Shown: positions 13,301 to 24,115 of the stretch, piece after piece | Position numbering within the stretch: position 1 is the stretch's first letter | Layout: each line of letters opens with the position of its first letter | NCBI GenBank assembly: GCA_022410635.1 | Contig: JAJVDF010000001.1 | Span: forward strand, 14,717,566-14,781,565 | From: Tretioscincus oriximinensis | Lineage: Eukaryota; Chordata; Lepidosauria; Squamata; Gymnophthalmidae | Reading direction: 5' to 3' | Length of the DNA: 64,000 nucleotides | Made by a program: the position numbers and the translations under genes | Notes under the pieces: generated by a model | Databases searched by the model: none | What the model saw: only the letters and a program-made list of their open reading frames with translations | What the model was told of the DNA's origin: nothing

Positions 13301-16300
13301 ATAATCATGATATATAGAATAATAATTTTTCAGCTGTCATGTCTTGGATCCTTATTTTTAATTTTCCATCTTGTTTCTTCCCAGGCATACCATGACCCAA
13401 TGTTAAAGTTGTCTATTATGTCTGAAGAAGAGCTTACTCACATTTTTGGGGACCTGGATTCATACATCCCTTTGCATGAAGGTACATTTTTACAGCTCTA
13501 TCCCTGTAAAGTATTTCGTCAAGGTCTTCATGTAATGTTTTCTGCCATTCAGTTTAAAACCAAGGTGGAGGTGAGAGTGAAGCTTACAAGGCTTACAACT
13601 CTCATTTTTTAAAAATATCATATAAATTCCACTTTAAAAATTTACCCAGTTGTTAAAAGTAGATTAGAGCTTCTTGTGTCAAGATTGTAGAACAGTTTAT
13701 GATAGTCACTCTCTATGGTGCAGAAATGCTGATCAAAGGTTTGAAAGATGGTCCTCTGAAGTGAAGTAGCATTTGTTAGCTCTTACAATTCTGGTGTCTT
13801 TCTTTATATGTATTAAGACGACGACCTAAATTTGTTTGTCTAATCCTTCAGACCTTCTGGCAAGACTGGGGGAAGCAACAAGGGCAGATGGAACAGTGGA
13901 GCAAATTGGACCCATTCTTGTAAAATGGGTGAGTAACTTCTCATTAATTTTCTGCTCATTTTTTAAAAGGTTGTCTATTGTGAACCCATGGATGAAGCAC
14001 CTGGAGAGCCATGGATTGTGGAAATCAGTTGTGGTGTGCAGTGGATTAAATTTCATTTGCACAACAGAATATTCTGGTCGAACCTATTTGTGTTTGTTAG
14101 GTTGCATGCTAAGTAATGAAGGGAAGTTGTCTTAATTACATTAGTTCCTCCTATTGTGTGTGGTTTTGACTGGCTATAGCTATGCTTTCATTCAAGTGTA
14201 CTTGTACAATTGCACTGCAAGAATTATTACTAATTATGGAAAACTGGCAGAGGGAAAAAATTATTGCTTGCAGTCATGTAATGTGGTTTGCTAAAAGCAA
14301 AATGCTTCACCAAATCAGGAGCGACTGCAGATACTGAAGGGTTTTTCTCCTGTTAGACTAATTCTTTTAGCTTTTAACTATTCAGCTACAGTATTCCCAG
14401 TAAGGAGTCTAGTTGCACCAAGACAAACATAAAAAAGCTGGCAGCATGCGTTTTCTTAGGCCATACTGGGATATATCTCAAAATAGGGATCTGTCATCTG
14501 CCTGCTAATGCAGACTGTATGATAAATTGAGTAACAAGCATCTGCAGTAATAATATAAGGACTATAAGAAATGGTTTCTCTTGAAGATTAATACATTCTG
14601 TAAAGTATGTATTGAATAATTGTGAAGATATACAGAAGACTGGGTTGCTTTCTTATAGTCAAGACAAAATCTTAGGATCTACAGTAGTTACAGAATTAGG
14701 CTTCTGCAGGATTTTTTGTTCAACATCTTTAGCTGGGATGCAGAGGCACCCATGAAGAGTCTAGAAATGATAACTGTATACAGTTGTGCAGGGTTCAAAG
14801 CTTACTTTCCTCAGAGTTCATTTGCTTTTTGCCTCTGTATAATTGTAGACAAGCCACACTTGTTGGAGGAAGCTTCCAACAGTCCATAGCTTCTTTCCCC
14901 AGTTTGGAAGTTTTAATCAAATGTTCAGGGCTACACAGATGTAATTGTTTTCTCTACATCTTGCTGTTTTGGAATGGCATGATTGAAAACTTCTGCAAAA
15001 TGACTAGTTACCATTCAAGAGGAAGAATGTCTCACAAATGCTTTGTCATTGTGTTTCAGCTGCCAGGGCTGAACGCATACAAAGCCTATTGCAGTAACCA
15101 GTTGGCGGCCAAAGCACTCTTGGATCAGAAGAAGCAAGACCGTCGGGTACAGGACTTCCTCCAACGTTGCCTTGAATCCCCTTTTAGCCGCAAGTTGGAC
15201 CTTTGGAGCTTTCTGGATATCCCACGGAGTCGTCTGGTCAAATACCCATTGCTCCTGAAGGAAATCCTGAGACATACACCTAACGATCATCCTGACGTTC
15301 AGATTTTAGAAGAAGCTGTAAGTACCTTCAGCTATTTCCTGAAACTTCCTTTTAACTAAAAAAAACAGTAGCAACTGTAAATGCAATTATTTATTTGGAA
15401 AATCATAGGCTAGGTAAGAATAGTTTGAACAAACTACATAGGAAAACAAAATATAAACAACAATTGGAAGGAAAGCTGCTTTTTCAGTGATAGCTACATA
15501 GCTACATTTTCTAATAGTGAAGATTCCTGTTGCATTCCAAGGAAAACTATTTCATAGTCGGGGGAAGGCTGTATGTCAAGTATTGGGTGNGTTTTATCCT
15601 AGGTTCCCATCCTTTTGCTATTGAGAGGTAGTAGTACAATCAGGAGGGATTCTCCTGCAAATCTTAAGTCATAGATAGGTTGATATGGAGAGGAGGTGTG
15701 TCTTTTTCAATATTTAGTTAATTTAATCAGTGGGTCAGATTAATTTGTGCATTGGTCATGCTAACCTCCAAAGTTNTTAGATAAAACAAGTTGGAAACTG
15801 AGAAGAAGATGATATGTTGCTCTGAAATTAACAGGGGCTTTCTAAGCATTTGGTCCTAGTCTTGCACAGCTTCTATTCATTGTTATGTTATCTTTTGTGA
15901 GCTGTGTCCACACACTATCAGTAAAATGGAATAGGGTGCTAATTGGAAGTTGCACCCCCACCATCAAAATTCTAGTCCCCCTGTTTCTTTGGTATATTAC
16001 TCTATATTAAGATCTCCCTCCCTTCAGATGTGAAGCACTATTAATTTGGTAGGCGCTTTGCTTACAGATCTCCATTATTCAAGGAGTCCTCTCTGATATT
16101 AACCTGAAGAAAGGAGAGTCAGAATGCCAGTACTACATTGATAAGCTGGAGTATCTAGATGAGAAGCAGAGAGATCCACGGATCGAAACTAGCAAAGTAC
16201 TGCTTTGCCATGGAGAGCTGAGAAACAAAAATGGCCATGTAAGTATTGTCATAGGAGGGTCAGGAATGGTGATATAAATTTTGCTAAACTATCAAAATGA

Positions 16301-19300
16301 AATTGCTTACCTTAAATCAAATGAACACCACTACTACCACCCTAACAAAGAGAAAGGGAACTGTGTGTGTATATTCCCTCTCTATTTTTGTCAGACCTCA
16401 CCTAGAATACAGTGTCCAGTTCTGGGCATCCTTATTTAAAACAAACATTGAGAAACTGTCATTGTCAGGATAGTGAGTGGTATACAAACCATATCCTATG
16501 ACGAGCAGAAAAGGATTTAAGAATAATTAGCCTAAAAAAGAGAAGACTGAGAGGATACATGATAGCTATATTCTTATTTGCACAAGGAAAAACCATAATC
16601 AATAGGATGAAACTGCTGGAGTGTATATACAGATTTGGTAGCAGAGAAAACTTTGTAAGGATGAACCATCAGTGGAAAGAGTTGCCATAGGAGGTGGTAA
16701 GTTCTCCTTTGATGGAAGTTTTCAAACAAGCTGGTTAGCCAACTATCTGGGATGTTTAGTGAAACTTGCATTGAGTAAGAGTTGGATCTGATTACCCTGA
16801 AAGGTTCCTTTCAGTTCTATGACTGTATTGTATCAAGCAGTGGAAATTCTAAAAGAGATTCTTACTGCTGAATGATCGATATACCTCAAGTTTGTGCAGA
16901 GACATTTAGCATTTCTGTATCAATTGCAGAAAGCCGTAGTGTCTCTTCCCAGCTTTCAAGTGACTGTGAAATAAGCATTACCATATGCTTACTCTGCATG
17001 CTTACAGCATGTATTTTACAATGTGGTCACAAAACATTCTCTCCCTTGAAGCCTTATGAATAGATTTCTCTTAATGTTCAAAGAAAACGGATGTCGGCCC
17101 TTAAGATTGAAGCTTGTCTTTTCAAAAAAGATGAGCTTGAACATAAAGGCTCTTGGTCTTTTTTGTAGCAAAACACAAAGCATTTTTTCATAGATTCATT
17201 CACCTATTTTTCAGCCCGATGCCCCTCCTATCTACTTGGTTGTTTCAGTGAAGAACTGTTAAATAGCAGCCGTGCTTTTTTAAGCTCTAGTCTCATTGGC
17301 TGTGTCATGGGGTGCTATTACATCATCGGCTGCATCCAGATGTCACTCATTCTGCTACTTTTGGTGATTGTGNAATAAATACTTCCAGAAGTGCTTTTTT
17401 TAGGCATGTCCAAAAATAGCAGAACAAGTAAGGAACATCTGGATGCAAGTGGTTTCAAATCTTTCCATCTTCCAGTATTTCTTTTGTCACCCATTGCCCT
17501 GTTTGAAGAGTTGTGAAAAGAAATGTTTGATTAGGTGAATTGGGACTCTCTGTAGGTTTGGGGGAAGGACAAAGCATCTTGATAAGAGGACAAAACTGTT
17601 ATGTATCTATTTCTGGCAGCTCTCAATAGGCAAAGGCAAAAATCTTTCAATGACTTAGTGAGGAGAAAAGGAGTTTGTCTTCCTGTGGGATTCCAAGAAG
17701 TAGTTGGTTGCGTTCATTCTTTGCGTATATAAAATGCAGCTTAGAGAGCTGAGAGATTCATCTGGACTTTTTCCCCCTGCCAGAAACTCTACGTCTTCCT
17801 GTTCCAAGATATCTTGGTTTTCACTCGGCCTGTGACCCGAAACGAGCGCCATCTGTACCAAGTGTATCGGCAACCAATACCAGTCCAGGACCTGGTGCTA
17901 GAAGACTTGCAAGATGGTGATGTGAAAATGGGAGGCTCCTTTCGAGGCGCATTTGGCAATTCCGATAAAGGTATGATGCAAATCAGTCCTGATTCTTCAG
18001 TAGATTTGGCTTATGGTAAGCGGCTCCTAAGCTTACATTAGAATATAAGAGGAACCATGCTGGATAAAGCCGCGACCTAGCTAATTCAACATCCTTTCTC
18101 ACCCAATGGCTAACCAGTTGCTTCTAGTCATCTCATGCAGAAGACAAAAACTAAAACCTTCCCCTCTTGATTCCCTGCAAATGACCTGTAGTAACCATTT
18201 CTATACTCCATGAATTTTTCTGTAAGAATAGTTGAGGCCACAACCCATTTAGTCCCGTCTCCTATCTCATATAGTGGATGGGTGGCTACAAACTGTGTTC
18301 TTCCTAGGAATATCTGCATTCATCTCTGTAATTCATCACAACTCATTTATGTATTTTCTCCTCATTTTCCCATGTCCATTTTTATCTGGCTTTTTGGGCA
18401 CTTCCCTTTCCCATTAGGTTTTTTTTCTATTCCCATCTCTTTTTCTGTTTGCTTTCTTGGATGGTATAGTTAGACAAACTAGTAAATTCAGAAATGTAAG
18501 AAATTGTTTAGCATAGCAGGCGATGTAAAACCTGTGATTATTCCAGCACTATGTTGTCATTGCCTATCCTGCAATAACGTTATTGGAGGTAAAACTAACT
18601 CCCAGGCTAAGATTTACTTAAAAAGCAAGAGCACTGATCTTGTCTGGATGTCTGGTTGCCTGATCTCAGCTATCTTGGGAGCAACCACCATGCATGTGCA
18701 GGGCCAAATGGTAGCTGTGCAATGGGGAATAGCAGTTGCATATCTCCAGGTTTTTTTGAATAATCAAAATACTCTGATGCGCATATTTTACCATCACACA
18801 AGCAAGCATTCACACAAGTAAATGCTTCTGCTTTCCTTGCACTGCTGTCTGATCATCTGGCTATCAAGTCATTACTCAGAATTAGATTACTCTGGAATAT
18901 AGTGCATTAATCTAGCAACATCTGGAGGTGGCCGCCATTGATTTCAGGGTGGGGAAATCCACTCTAGAAGCTAGATTTTAAGAGTGCAGGAATAGAATCA
19001 TTATATCCTTTTCCTTACTTTTTCAAATAATGTATCTTCTTCCCTTGTGTTCTCTTTCTAGCTAAGAACATCTTCCGTGTCCGCTTCCACGATTCTGCCT
19101 TGGGGCAGTCCCATACCTTGCAGGCTAATGATATCTTCCACAAGCAGCAGTGGCTCAACTGCATCCGCTCGGCCATCGCCCCCTACCAATCCCCTGTTGC
19201 GTCTCCTGAGCCTAAAGAGCTGCCCGAACTCAGTGAGGAGGCTGAAGAAAACAGTGTCTCTGTGTCCAGCGCCAAGATCCAGCGCAGGCAGTCCACTTTA

Positions 19301-19468
19301 TCTGGCATTATCCACATGGAGTTAGATGAGAATGCGGATTGTGTGCCCAGGGTGGATGCAGCCGGTGAAGAGAGCCAGGGTGTAAAGGTGTATAAGATGC
19401 ACACTGGGCTCAGGAGGACAAGGGAGAAATCCCAGCTCAGCGGAAGGCGGAAAGAGACACTTGTGTGA
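4004..19468 (+). CDS. NET1: NET1, RhoA-specific guanine nucleotide exchange factor (10 coding exons)
   Basis: Ten exons with AG/GT boundaries join into one 542-codon frame, the length of mammalian NET1A, with near-identity to NET1 through the core. Order: a short N-terminal regulatory part (residues 1-120) with basic segment KRVRPLAR at 36-43 that resembles a nuclear localisation signal; a Dbl-homology domain (about 120-302) that catalyses GDP/GTP exchange on RhoA; a pleckstrin-homology domain (about 332-447); and a variable tail ending KETLV, whose last four residues form a class I PDZ ligand (DLG1/MAGI partners in mammals). In mammals the protein shuttles between nucleus and plasma membrane to control actin. 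The start is the ATG of exon 1, whose MVAHD start matches the NET1A isoform; there is no upstream in-frame alternative. CALML genes follow downstream as in human. Confidence 0.97.
4889..4995. repeat. Palindromic interspersed repeat, family 'GCACTAGGC'
   Basis: The left arm 'ccctttctgcactaggcttt' is mirrored by a right arm containing 'gaaataaagcctaatgcc'. It sits in NET1 intron 1. The central part 'ctctcattcacatggctgg' corresponds to the 'ctgcatgctgg' centre of the copy at 9,109. Confidence 0.65.
9109..9289. repeat. Palindromic interspersed repeat, family 'GCACTAGGC' (longest copy)
   Basis: Begins 'ggcctttttgcactaggctt' and ends 'gtctactgcagaaagggcct', near-perfect inverse complements around a central spacer of about 80 bp. 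It is about 180 bp long, the longest copy of the family in the window, and lies in NET1 intron 1. Confidence 0.7.
9517..9624 (+). CDS. NET1: NET1 coding exon 2
   Basis: 36 codons, EPSNKRVRPLAR to RRFGQTIQ, phase 0 at both ends. It is the first exon shared by both mammalian isoforms and carries the basic cluster KRVRPLAR. Confidence 0.96.
10832..10999 (+). CDS. NET1: NET1 coding exon 3
   Basis: 56 codons from SFSLRNDG to EIKRQE, phase 0 at both ends. It contains KRRNSVLW at residues 95-102, the segment that holds the paired serines (S152/S153 in long-isoform numbering) reported as PAK1 sites in mammals. Here the first of the pair is asparagine and the second serine is kept. Confidence 0.95.
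12468..12530 (+). CDS. NET1: NET1 coding exon 4
   Basis: 21 codons, AIYEMSRGEQDLIEDLKLARK, the entry into the Dbl-homology domain. Acceptor cttgtag and donor AAG|GTTAGT. Confidence 0.95.
12956..13254 (-). mobile_element. tRNA-derived SINE with (TTC)n tail, minus strand
   Basis: On the minus strand it begins 'ggcatgaacggctcagttgc' (an A-box-like tRNA start), has a B-box-like 'ggggattcgaagcc', a body of about 200 bp, and ends 'ggggtataaaaacagttctt' running into TTC triplets. Full-length copy in NET1 intron 4. The same family occurs at 27,946, 34,911, 35,100 and 45,764. Confidence 0.8.
13385..13481 (+). CDS. NET1: NET1 coding exon 5
   Basis: 32 codons plus one base, AYHDPMLKLS to YIPLHE, DH domain. 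It ends in phase 1; the split codon (g|ac, Asp177) is completed by exon 6. Confidence 0.95.
13852..13928 (+). CDS. NET1: NET1 coding exon 6
   Basis: Two bases plus 25 codons, LLARLGEATRADG to GPILVKW, DH domain, with donor TGG|GTGAGT. Confidence 0.95.
14455..14523. repeat. Partial palindromic repeat, family 'GCACTAGGC'
   Basis: Only the left arm and centre remain ('actgggatatatctcaaaat' and 'catctgcctgctaatgcaga'). It is located in NET1 intron 6 and is a degenerate half copy. Confidence 0.45.
15060..15317 (+). CDS. NET1: NET1 coding exon 7 (DH core)
   Basis: 86 codons, LPGLNAYKAYCSNQ to DVQILEEA. It holds the most conserved DH-domain helix, including SRLVKYPLLLKEILRHTP, the Rho-contacting region of Dbl-family exchange factors. 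The frame stays open upstream for over 90 codons into the intron, but a clean acceptor (gtgtttcag) and NET1 homology set the exon start. Confidence 0.97.
15595..15765 (-). mobile_element. Degenerate L2-clade LINE fragment
   Basis: The words 'taggttcccatccttttgct', 'attctcctgcaaatcttaag' and 'ggttgatatggagagg' parallel the 3' part of the L2 copies at 400-500 and 36,660-36,770. It lies in NET1 intron 7. Confidence 0.6.
16068..16238 (+). CDS. NET1: NET1 coding exon 8
   Basis: 57 codons, ISIIQGVLSDINL to LRNKNGH, end of the DH domain and start of the linker to the PH domain. The segment KKGESECQYYIDKLEYLDEK is identical to mammalian NET1. Confidence 0.97.
16380..16835 (+). mobile_element. CR1 LINE 3' fragment
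   Basis: Starts in the RT C-terminal region ('cctcacctagaatacagtgt' corresponds to RPHLEYSVQFW) and runs through degenerate coding sequence to a 3' end with 'gttcctttcagttctatgac'. It sits in NET1 intron 8 in the sense orientation and is badly decayed. Confidence 0.75.
17784..17970 (+). CDS. NET1: NET1 coding exon 9 (PH domain)
   Basis: 62 codons plus one base, KLYVFLFQDILVFTRPVTR to AFGNSDK. It forms the beta-strands of the pleckstrin-homology domain and ends in phase 1. Substitutions relative to human are few and conservative. Confidence 0.97.
18038..18330 (-). mobile_element. CR1 LINE 3' fragments
   Basis: Two adjacent degenerate pieces with 'accatgctggataaagcc', 'ttgattccctgcaaatgacc' and a second 'gaggccacaacccatttagt', all matching the 3'UTR of the CR1 at 53,561. 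Located in NET1 intron 9. Confidence 0.55.
19062..19468 (+). CDS. NET1: NET1 coding exon 10 (PH end, tail, PDZ ligand, stop)
   Basis: Two bases complete the split codon for Ala408, then KNIFRVRFHDSA and QSHTLQANDIFHKQQW finish the PH domain including its C-terminal helix (HKQQWLNCIRSAIAPY). The remaining 90 or so residues are a low-conservation, Ser/Glu-rich tail closing with GRRKETLV and TGA at 19,466-19,468. Confidence 0.97.
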
Positions 19469-20612
19469 AGCGCTGGAGGTCTTTCCTACCTTGTTTATTT
19501 ATACATAACGTGTACATTTTCTTTCCTGTAATGTGAGAATTGGAGAGGTTCCTCCTTCAGACTTCAATGTCTGTCTTTATTTGTGTGTTTTATGTGTTCT
19601 TTTATGGCAGCTATCAGTTTCCAGCAAACACTGTTGAACTGGAGTCTCATTCTCAGAAAACAAATCTTAAGAACGCCTAAGTTTTGGGGTTGTACCATGG
19701 AAATGTGATAGAGCAGGCACCAGCCATCTTTGGATTTGTCCGTAAGAAACTGCAAGCTCTACGAGTTTCTTTCCCAAAGAGTAGAGATCCACCTTAAACA
19801 TTGGAAGTGGGTAATTATTTGAAATGGAGGCTTCTTCAGGTTGCTGTTTTAATTTGATTTACCCACCCCTGTGCCTTGAGTAACCTGACTGAAACGCACA
19901 GGGTGCTTGAAGACTGCCAGTGAGATCTTGGCTGGCAAGAGACAAAACAGCCCAAACACAATAGAGATCCACTGAACTGACTGGAATTCTTCACCTGTTT
20001 TTGTTTATTGTTGTACATTCCTTGTGTGAATTGACATGACCTGCCTGGTATTTAATCTTTTTTATTATTATTATTATTATTATTATTTGAACAAGTTTGT
20101 ATAGAACTTTTTTTTTTGTATTTTTCATTTTATTGTATTTTTCCAGCCACTGAATTGGCGTTTCTTGTCTTAACTACCTGATTGGGAATGTGTCTTTGTG
20201 CATGAGTTATGTGCATTTCAAAGCCAATCCAGAGCTTTACCAGGTGAAACGAAGCCATATAGATTTACTGTTGGGGGGATGGAAGTTCAACGCTTTTGCT
20301 CCCAACTGACTGAGGAAGCCTGTGCCTTAGGAACAGCTCAGTTTCGGAGGGGAGGAGTCGTTTTCTTTGCCCCTCACTTCTAAAAGGCTCAGCAGTGTAC
20401 AGCTAGCAAGCTGTCATAGTCAGGGGCGGAAGGCTGTAGGTGACATTTCTGACACGGCTTATTAANCTGATGGCCATGAAATTGCAGGGTAGCTTGTTTG
20501 TGCTAAACTACTGCACTGGGATAGTAGTGAAGCCTGAAGGATTAAGGGATGTCGTAGAAGGTTTAGCCAAAGAGGAATGTGGAATTTTGAGGAAAAGGGA
20601 TGGAATCCTTTG

Positions 20613-20760
20613 AGGGGCATTAAGCCTTATTCTGGATTATATCTTAGAATAGGGACCTGCCTTCCATATGCTGGATGCAGACTAAGCAAGATCCTANCCT
20701 ATTGACAGCAAGTGTCTAGTCTGAGATATAATCCAGAATAAGACCTAGTGCAGAAAGGGT
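20613..20760. repeat. Palindromic repeat, family 'GCACTAGGC', in the NET1 3'UTR
   Basis: Arms 'aagccttattctggattata' and 'tccagaataagacctagtgc' are near-perfect inverse complements about 90 bp apart. Transcribed, it would fold into a long hairpin in the NET1 3'UTR. Confidence 0.7.
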
Positions 20761-21130
20761 GCTTGAATTTAGAGGCAGAAGAAAGGACACTGTATGTTAC
20801 AAGAGTTGATGAGAGGGGGTGGTGCTGTGGGTGTGATTGAGGAGATGAAAATGCTTTAACTTGCATTAGAATGTTGTTGTTTTAAGGCTCCAGGAAGGCA
20901 GATAGTTTTCTTAAGGCAAACAAGCAGGGAGCAGCAAGGAGCTGTCCTAGTACTATCTCAGGAGTATTACCAAAAATTGGATGTAGAAAAAAAAGGACTG
21001 TATTAATGCAGAAGAAGAATCTGGCCAGTACTGCAAATAAGGTTGAATTTATTGACACAAATGTAAATAGACACAACCAAAGCAACGTGGTTCTCTGTAA
21101 ATGTTTCATTGTACAGTGTCAAAGAGTAAA

Positions 21131-21136
21131 ATTAAA
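21131..21136 (+). terminator. Candidate NET1 polyadenylation signal (ATTAAA)
   Basis: ATTAAA about 1.66 kb after the stop, followed by T-rich sequence ('tttgtatttgctgctttaat'). An AATAAA at about 21,580 is a weaker alternative. Confidence 0.4.
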
Positions 21137-21884
21137 ACTCATACTGCATCCATTTGTATTTGCTGCTTTAATTTTAGAAGAAGGCAAAAGTCACAGATCA
21201 TGTCTTAAGATCTACATTTCTCAAGATCAGCCCAGATCATAACACGATGTCTTTGAGCTCAGCCATGATTCCAATAGTGGGGCTACTGGAAACCAAGTCT
21301 TATTCTAGTGCCATAACATTCTTGTTCACTGAACTGGTTGTGATGAATTTTATCAACCAGCCTTATATGTTGTGAGGGGCAAATGATGAAATGTATATTA
21401 AAAAAGAAGGAGCCCTGGAAAACAACAGTCCAGCTGCAGATCATGTATATATAGCAACACTGGGACAAGTCACAGCTCACCTAATCCAGCATTCCATCGC
21501 ACACGGCGCCCCACAGCTGCTCAACACTCTGCAAATGCTCTTTAGAGGCACCCTACCAGTCCGACCAATCACTGAGAAATAAAAAAGCATGACCTTTTGT
21601 TGACAAATCTACTTCAGATGTACCCAAAGAAGCAAACTTTACTCCGAAAGCGCATACTCCTATTTCTTGTTAGTCTCAAGTGCTGCAGGATAGATAATGG
21701 AGCTCCAGGGCTGGGAGGGAGGGCGCCATGTTTGTGCGGTCAATCTGCCCCCAACTGGACAACTGTCTGTCCAATCCAGGTCCCGGATTGGACTATAACA
21801 ACATGCACTTCCTAAGCAATGTATACTTCCAGTGTACATCTCTCAATTAGTGTATCTTAGATTTGTGAGTCTGTTTTCCATGAA

Positions 21885-22330
21885 TTAAGAGAAACCCAGA
21901 TGGCTCAGGCCTTAGTCCAGCTTGATTCTGTTTCACACATGAGCCACCAATTACTTGTGGGCATTCTCAAGCAGCAGGCAGTGATGAAATCTTCATATGC
22001 TATTGACTTCCTGCAATATTGGCATCCTGCCTGTCTCTCCAGTCCTGAGGAAGTACTGAGGCATCCATTCTAGTAGTCACTGATATTGCTACATATTTGT
22101 CCCTATGAATTTAAGAAAAGCCCTGGAGGATCAGGCTACAACCCTTCTAGTCTAGCATCACACAGTGGCTCACCAATTGCTCACAAAGATAAAACCCTAC
22201 CTGCTCTCAACTTCCTGCAAATGGTCTTTTCATCCGTCCTGCCTGTATCTTCAACCATATTAATGATCTTGACATCCATTCTGGTAGCTCCATAAATTTG
22301 TCTAATCCTTTCTTAAGAACACAAAGAAGT
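21885..22330 (-). mobile_element. CR1 LINE 3' fragments (two tandem relics)
   Basis: Two consecutive pieces each run 'gatggctcaggccttagtcc' or 'ggaggatcaggctacaaccc', 'cacacagtgg', 'cttcctgcaa' and 'ccattctagtagtcact', the minus-strand CR1 3'UTR pattern seen intact at 53,561. Confidence 0.6.
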
Positions 22331-22433
22331 TGCCAATAAGGATAAAGTATGTATGTGGGGGTATTGCTTTTTTGACCCTTGTGGTGATGGACCCTTTGGA
22401 TGGCAGCCTGTTTCCATAAGTCTTAGGCTGATC

Positions 22434-22620
22434 AGATGACCTCTTATTCTGAGGGTTGAAAACCTGTTTTTGGGGTGCCTCCCAGTTTTTTCTGCGGAAA
22501 AAAAATTATTTTTTTTTTAAAAAACTTTTTTGAAAAAAATTTCCTCAGAAAAAATTGGGAGGCACCCCAAAACCGGGTTTTCAACCCCCCCCCCCCCAAA
22601 AGGGATCATCTGGTCAGCCT
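22434..22620. mobile_element. hAT-like foldback MITE (187 bp)
   Basis: Two inverse-complement arms of about 80 bp ('aggctgatcagatgacctct' and 'agggatcatctggtcagcct') surround an AT-rich centre. Flanks ATAAGTCT and AAAAGTCT agree in 7 of 8 bases, so the target duplication is 8 bp, as for hAT transposons. No coding capacity. Confidence 0.75.
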
Positions 22621-23169
22621 AAAAGTCTTAATAGACTGCATCTGTCTATGGTCCCTCAGAGATGTATGATACATTGTAAAACAGTATTGGTTCCTACAAA
22701 CATCAGTCTAATCCAAAACTGCATTGTCCTGTGGTCCTTTGGAAAACCAGACATTAGGGCAACTGTGGAGACCCAGTGTTCCAATATTGAAGCCAGTTGA
22801 CTGGCAACTTGGGCTTTTCTTTCAACCAATGCCATTGTAATCAGAAGGAAACTTCTGGCTTTCTAGAGATAGCAATTACTTGGAGAGTTTTGTTTGTATT
22901 CATGGAGTCTGTTTCATAGGGTAAAATACAAGCTGTTATGGATTGCTACAGGATAGTTCGGTATGTGTCTCCCTCAACTCGATAAGGAAAAACTGAAGAT
23001 GCAAGTGTTCATTTGAAACTCAAGATGTACATCAGGTGGAGGAAAAGGTTGGGGCTCTTTTAAATAAAATGCTAATGCTAAGGGCTTGGGGAAATTCAAT
23101 AGAACAAGATGGCACCAATAAGTATGGTTGGAATATATCTTTTGACAAAGTTTCTGTCTTGATGAGGGC

Positions 23170-23240
23170 AGCAGATCTAGAATGATAGAGCTGAAAGGGA
23201 TCTCCAAAGTCTGGAGTCCAAATTCCTGCTCAGGAGTATG
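23170..23240 (-). mobile_element. CR1 LINE 3' terminal relic
   Basis: 'gaatgatagagctgaaaggg' and 'aatcctgctcagg'-like wording correspond to the minus-strand CR1 3' end at 42,686 ('agaatcatagagtcggaagg'). Very short. Confidence 0.45.
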
Positions 23241-23384
23241 TTTTTTCTGTTTTTTACTAACTGCCNTGAGACCTTTGGGTAAAGAGTGGTATAAAAATGC
23301 AAATGAACAAAAACTAAATAAAGCAAATCTAGGACCTTCCTAATAGATGGTGGCCCTGCTTTAGTGTTCATTACTTGGTTGCTT

Positions 23385-24115
23385 GGTCTTTGTTGCTGTT
23401 CAGTCAACTCCGACTTTGTGATCCTAGGGATCGTAGCACGCCCAACCCCTCTGTCCTCCACTGCCTTTCAAAACCCAACGAAGCTTATGTTGTTAGGCCT
23501 GAATGCCAGGAGGCCTTGTGCAAGGCTAAAAATGTCTACTGATTCCATGATTCTACCTCCTTACCTACTTATACTTCTGTCTCATCTTTGGCCATCCACT
23601 TTGCGTTTTTTGCTTTCCAGCTTTTACCAGCATCTTATTGTGTGGCCAAAGTATTTGAATTCATCTTCAGGATTTATTCTTCCAATGCTGTTTTCTTGTA
23701 TAACTGACTAATTTGATTTCCTTTTGGTCCAAGAAACATTGAAACGTTTTCTCCAGCACCACAATTCAGAACCATCCATTTTTTGATGCTNGGTGTTCCT
23801 TAGGGTCCTGATCACACTAGGAAAACTATTGGTTTTACTATATGGATCTTTGCTGGCATGTTAATGCCTCTGAGCAAGCATCTTTTAATTTCATGGTTAT
23901 CTGCTGTGAACGTTGAGCCCAAGAAAATAAAATTGACTCTTGATGCTTGATTTTAAGCATCTCATTTACTGGGATCTTCTTCTTTGTTGACGTTGTGAGG
24001 AAGAGCTCCAACTTTTCCTTGTTCGACCTTCCATTAATATTACATTCAAATGCAAACTTTGGCAGCTGTGCATCTGTTTTTAATGGTGTCTGCGCAATGG
24101 CTCATGGAATCCTTC
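23385..24115 (-). mobile_element. BovB (RTE) LINE fragment
   Basis: Minus-strand RTE/BovB sequence. Diagnostic words are 'ttgctgttcagtcaactccg', 'gtggccaaagtatttgaatt', 'ttctccagcaccacaattca' and 'ctttgctggcatgttaatgc', which I recognise from ruminant and squamate BovB. No intact frame. BovB is known for horizontal spread between squamates and ruminants. Confidence 0.8.

Larger units (their letters stand above)
19469..21150 (+). other. NET1 3'UTR (probable)
   Basis: No gene follows directly. The stretch carries a short TTA microsatellite (about 20,058-20,090), a palindromic repeat (20,613-20,760) and an ATTAAA hexamer at 21,131-21,136 that is the best placed polyadenylation signal. The end is inferred, not shown. 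Confidence 0.55.

Noticed and set aside
14784..15359. 191-codon open frame spanning intron 6 and NET1 exon 7
   Set aside because: Only the part from 15,060 matches NET1; a clean acceptor precedes it, and the first 92 codons are intron translation.
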